Positions 61,102 to 64,000 of a DNA stretch of 64,000 bases are shown piece after piece. Source of the stretch: Nocardia sp. NRRL S-836 (GTDB taxonomy: Bacteria; Actinomycetota; Actinomycetes; Mycobacteriales; Pseudonocardiaceae). Where the stretch lies: assembly GCF_001279525.1 (NCBI RefSeq), contig NZ_LGDY01000091.1, positions 1-64,000 on the forward strand, written 5' to 3'. Within the stretch, counting starts at the first letter, position 1; each line of letters starts with the position of its first letter. The notes below the pieces were generated by a model. It searched no databases and was not told the DNA's origin. It saw only the letters and a list, made by a program, of their open reading frames with translations. The position numbers and the translations under genes are program-made.

Positions 61102-62364
61102 ATGTACCTGGCCTCCGCACGCGTGAAACCGGCCGAGGCGGCCGGGGGGACCGGGGTCACCGGCCGGGTGCCCGCCACGGTGGTGGCGCTGGGCACTGTG
61201 AGCCTTCTCACCGACGTCTCCGCGGAGATGGTCACCGCGTTCATGCCGGTTTACGTGCTCTACGTCCTGCAGCTCGGGTATGTCCAGTTCGGACTGTTGG
61301 ACGGGTTGTACAGCGGCGCCACCGTTCTCCTCCGGTTGGTCGGCGGCCACCTGGGTGACCGGTTGGGCAGGTATCGCGCGGTCGCGCTGGCCGGGTACGG
61401 CATCTCGGCACTGTCCAAACTGCTCTTCCCGTTCGCCGGCGCGTCGGCGGCGGCCATCGGTGCCGTCGTGGCCACGGACCGTGCGGGCAAGGGACTGCGC
61501 ACCGCGCCGCGGGACGCGTTGATCTCGCTGGCCACGCCCGCGTCCTCGCTGGGCCGGGCGTTCGGCCTGCACCGGGCGATGGACACGTTCGGCGCGATGC
61601 TCGGCCCGCTGGCGACGTTCCTCATCATGATCCAGCTCGGCGCCGACCCCGGCCTGGTCTTCGGGGTGAGCTTCTGCTTCGCGCTGCTCGGCGTGATCGT
61701 GCTGGTGACGTTCGTGCCGGGACCGCCGCGCACGGCCGTGGCCGCACCGCGGCCCGGGATCAGGTGGCGTGATGGTCTGCACCTGTTGCGCGAGCGGCGG
61801 TTCCGCGGCGCGACGCTCGCGGCCACCGTGCTCGGGCTGGCCACCATCAGCGACGCGTTCGTGTTCGTCGTGCTGCAGAAGACCGCAGGCGTGCCGACGA
61901 GCCTGCTGCCGTTGCTGCCACTGGGCACCGCGCTGGTGTTCCTGCTGGCCGCACTGCCGCTGGGCCGCGTGGCCGACCGGTTCGGCCGCTGGCGGATGTT
62001 CGCCGTCGGGCACGTGGCGCTGCTGGGCGTCTACACCGTGCTCGTGCTGGGCGGGCGCGGCATCCCGGTCGTGTGCCTGGTCCTGGTGCTGCACGGCCTC
62101 TTCTACGCGGCCACCGACGGTGTGCTGATGGCCCACGGGGCGCAGCTGGTGCCGGAACCGATCAGGGCCGGCGGTCTCGCGATCCTGCAGACCGGCCAGG
62201 CCGTCGCACGACTGCTGTCGTCCGTCCTCTTCGGAGTGTTGTTGACCTTCATGGAGATGCGCTGGGCCGTGCTCACCGCCGCCGTCGCGCTCGTCGTCGC
62301 ACTGGCGTCCGCGCTGGCCCTCACCGTCCGCGGCACCGCTGACACCGAGGAGGTGGCGGCGTGA
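61102..62364 (+). CDS. MFS transporter
   Basis: 420 residues with about 12 membrane segments, LTDVSAEMVTAFMPVYVLYVLQLGYVQFGLLDGLYSG in the first two and GGHLGDRLGRYR, the MFS loop 2-3 signature, with a matching GRVADRFGRWRM in the second half. The first helices resemble the DTVSAEMV branch of MFS permeases. The cargo is unknown; a pathway role in the polysaccharide locus is only by position. It overlaps the next gene by 4 bp. Confidence 0.92.
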   Translation: MYLASARVKPAEAAGGTGVTGRVPATVVALGTVSLLTDVSAEMVTAFMPVYVLYVLQLGYVQFGLLDGLYSGATVLLRLVGGHLGDRLGRYRAVALAGYGISALSKLLFPFAGASAAAIGAVVATDRAGKGLRTAPRDALISLATPASSLGRAFGLHRAMDTFGAMLGPLATFLIMIQLGADPGLVFGVSFCFALLGVIVLVTFVPGPPRTAVAAPRPGIRWRDGLHLLRERRFRGATLAATVLGLATISDAFVFVVLQKTAGVPTSLLPLLPLGTALVFLLAALPLGRVADRFGRWRMFAVGHVALLGVYTVLVLGGRGIPVVCLVLVLHGLFYAATDGVLMAHGAQLVPEPIRAGGLAILQTGQAVARLLSSVLFGVLLTFMEMRWAVLTAAVALVVALASALALTVRGTADTEEVAA

Positions 62365-63341
62365 ACGGGATCGGCAGGCACCGCGTGGCGTTCGGGATCG
62401 CCGCGATCGTGCTCGTGCTGCTCGGCGGCGGCGGGTTCGTCGCCTGGACGGTGGCCAAGCGCGACTCCGCCGAGGCCACCGCGGCCCCGCCGGCCAAGGG
62501 CGGGCTGCTGTTCGTCGACCTGGAGGGCTACCAGGGCCAGGTCGAGCAGGTGGCGCTCGCCGACCCCGGTGGCAGGCGCACGCCGACAACGCTGCACTGC
62601 CAACGGGTCTACGTGGCCGCCGGAACGACCGTCTGCCTGCGGCTCGCGGGCATCGGCCCGTCCTACGAAGCCGCGGTGCTGGACGCGAACGACAAGGTGC
62701 TGCGCACGGTCGCGTTGCCGGGCACGCCGAGCCGGGCGCGGGTCTCGCAGTCGGGCAAGGTGGTCTCCTGGACGACGTTCGTCACCGGCGACTCGTACTC
62801 CGTGCCGGGCGGCTTCTCCACGCGCACCGGGGTGCTGGACCTGAACACCGGCACGCTCATCGAGTCGCTGGAGGCCTTCAGGTCCACGGTCGGCGGTGAG
62901 GTCGTCGCCGCGGCGGACATCAACTACTGGGGCGTCACGGTCGCCAAGGACGACCGCACGTTCTACGCGACGATGGCCACGGCCGGGCGCACCTGGCTGA
63001 TGAAGGGCGATCTGGTCGCACGGACGATGGTCGACGTGCGGCAGACCGCGGAATGCCCGTCGCTCTCACCCGACGGCACCAAGGTGGCCTACAAGAAGCG
63101 GACGTCGCGGACCGGGCCGTGGCGGCTCGCCGTGACGAACCTGGGCACCGGCGCCGAAACCGTCATCGAGGGCACGACCGGCATCGACGACCAGGCCGCG
63201 TGGCTGGACGACGACACCCTCGTGTACGCCGCGACGAACGGTGACGAGAAGCGCTCGTCGATCTACCGGGTGCCCGCGGACGGGTCGGCGGCGCCACGGG
63301 TGCTGATCGCCTCGGCCGCCTCGCCGGTGCCCGTGCACTAG
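62361..63341 (+). CDS. TolB-like beta-propeller membrane-anchored protein
   Basis: 326 residues from GTG 62361, overlapping the MFS stop. One N-terminal membrane anchor (about 10-31) and then a beta-propeller of WD40/TolB type (LLFVDLEGYQGQV, SPDGTKVAYKKRTSRTGPWRLAVTNLGTG, DDTLVYAATNGDEKRSSIYRVPADGS). It probably binds a partner or polymer at the outer face. Coupling with the MFS gene suggests a joint role. Confidence 0.82.
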   Translation: MNGIGRHRVAFGIAAIVLVLLGGGGFVAWTVAKRDSAEATAAPPAKGGLLFVDLEGYQGQVEQVALADPGGRRTPTTLHCQRVYVAAGTTVCLRLAGIGPSYEAAVLDANDKVLRTVALPGTPSRARVSQSGKVVSWTTFVTGDSYSVPGGFSTRTGVLDLNTGTLIESLEAFRSTVGGEVVAAADINYWGVTVAKDDRTFYATMATAGRTWLMKGDLVARTMVDVRQTAECPSLSPDGTKVAYKKRTSRTGPWRLAVTNLGTGAETVIEGTTGIDDQAAWLDDDTLVYAATNGDEKRSSIYRVPADGSAAPRVLIASAASPVPVH

Positions 63342-63345
63342 CCGG

Positions 63346-64000
63346 TCAGGACCGGAACCAGGCCCGTTTCACCGTCTTGCCGCCGGTCAGCGCGTCGCGC
63401 AGCGAGACACCCGTCAGCCCGCGCTCGGCCAGGCCCGCGCAGACCAGCCGGGCCAGCTCACCCCGGTCGAACGTCGGCGCGGGCCCGTCGTCGACCCCGT
63501 CCTCCGGTCCCGCGTAGCCGTCGTGCATCAGCACCACCGCTCCACTGTGGACCTGTTTCAGCGTCCGCTCGGCGAGCGCGGCCGCCGGGTGGTCCTCCCA
63601 GTCGAACGCGGCCACGTCCCACACCACGGAGTCCAGGCCGGTGGCCCGGATCGCCGCGTACGTCGCCGGCTTCTGCGCGCCGTACGGCGGGCGGAACCAG
63701 CGCACCTCCGTGCCGATCAGGTCCTCCAGGCGGTGCTTGCCGTCCGCCGTGCGGGTGCGGACCTCGCGCGGCGGCAGTGTGGTGAGGCGCACGTGGTCGA
63801 CGCCGTGCAGCGCGATCTCGTGACCCGCGGACCGCACCTCGCCGAGCAGGCTCCGGTACTTCTCCGCACGGCCCACCAGCACGAAGAACGTCGCCGTGCA
63901 TCCGGCGTGTGCCAACGCTTCCAGCACCCGTTCGGTCGCGCCCGGCTGCGGCCCGTCGTCGTAGGTGAGCACCACGTGCGGTTGCGGCGAAGAGACCTGG
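63346..64000 (-). CDS. Polysaccharide deacetylase (NodB-like), 5' end beyond window
   Basis: The frame is open to the right edge; what is seen has the NodB homology motifs TYDDGPQPG (motif 1), HGVDH (motif 2 metal His), RPPYG (motif 3), W-D-VAAFDWED (motif 4) and LMHDGY (motif 5). These enzymes remove N-acetyl groups from polysaccharide or peptidoglycan sugars with a bound metal. The upstream part, likely a signal or anchor, is cut off. It is convergent with the beta-propeller gene (4 bp apart). Confidence 0.92.
   Translation of the reverse strand, partial: QVSSPQPHVVLTYDDGPQPGATERVLEALAHAGCTATFFVLVGRAEKYRSLLGEVRSAGHEIALHGVDHVRLTTLPPREVRTRTADGKHRLEDLIGTEVRWFRPPYGAQKPATYAAIRATGLDSVVWDVAAFDWEDHPAAALAERTLKQVHSGAVVLMHDGYAGPEDGVDDGPAPTFDRGELARLVCAGLAERGLTGVSLRDALTGGKTVKRAWFRS

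Overview
The window comes from a high-GC actinomycete chromosome. Dense genes, GTG/TTG starts, several 1-4 bp stop/start overlaps, a PIG-L/Mca-type amidase (mycothiol biology), a bacterial Ku, LAL-type LuxR regulators and an LAxTG wall-anchor motif all fit. The overall style suggests Pseudonocardiales (Lentzea, Saccharothrix or Lechevalieria-like); that genus-level guess is inference. No rRNA, tRNA, CRISPR array, integrase or insertion sequence was seen.

Layout. 1-8.8 kb: a truncated Ser/Thr kinase, a DUF4230 membrane protein, PAC2 and MmcQ proteins, the folate pair thyA-folA, a MarR-controlled redox island (flavin monooxygenase-like protein; divergent SDR and aldo/keto reductase), and a TIR-domain protein. 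8.8-13.3 kb: a MacA/MacB-like ABC export operon, an SDR and a DUF1360 protein. 13.3-17.6 kb: a compact group (catalase-like protein, HemK-like methyltransferase, CDGSH protein, heme-oxygenase-like diiron protein, YbdK-type carboxylate-amine ligase, DUF4383 membrane protein). 17.5-20.4 kb: a large LAL regulator. 20.4-25.1 kb: an intergenic repeat element, then a class II lanthipeptide synthetase (LanM) translationally coupled to a 62-residue cysteine-free small ORF, with a divergent XRE/NB-ARC-like regulator. 25.1-33.7 kb: SodC lipoprotein, a membrane/hydrolase fusion, S41 and S8 proteases, a lipoprotein and a LuxR-type regulator. 33.7-35.0 kb: a 1.27 kb gene-free stretch with degenerate tandem repeats and a second copy of the intergenic element. 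35.0-45.4 kb: Mca-like amidase, LAxTG surface protein, TM0106-type nuclease/helicase, Ku, a zinc-ribbon SDR, a HAD hydrolase, a two-gene SLOG-SLATT module, a DUF2306 protein and an S4 RNA-binding protein. 45.8 kb to the end: an exopolysaccharide locus (frameshifted priming sugar transferase, secreted DUF11 protein, 1337-residue DMFase-like/DUF4082 protein, three glycosyltransferases, Wzx flippase, beta-helix lipoprotein, Wzy polymerase, Wzz-like protein, MFS carrier, beta-propeller protein, truncated polysaccharide deacetylase).

The most interesting parts are the LanM locus whose only coupled small ORF has no cysteine, the SLOG-SLATT pair and TIR protein (families tied to nucleotide-based immunity), the diiron/CDGSH/YbdK group, and the dispersed, highly structured intergenic element at about 20.7 and 34.7 kb.
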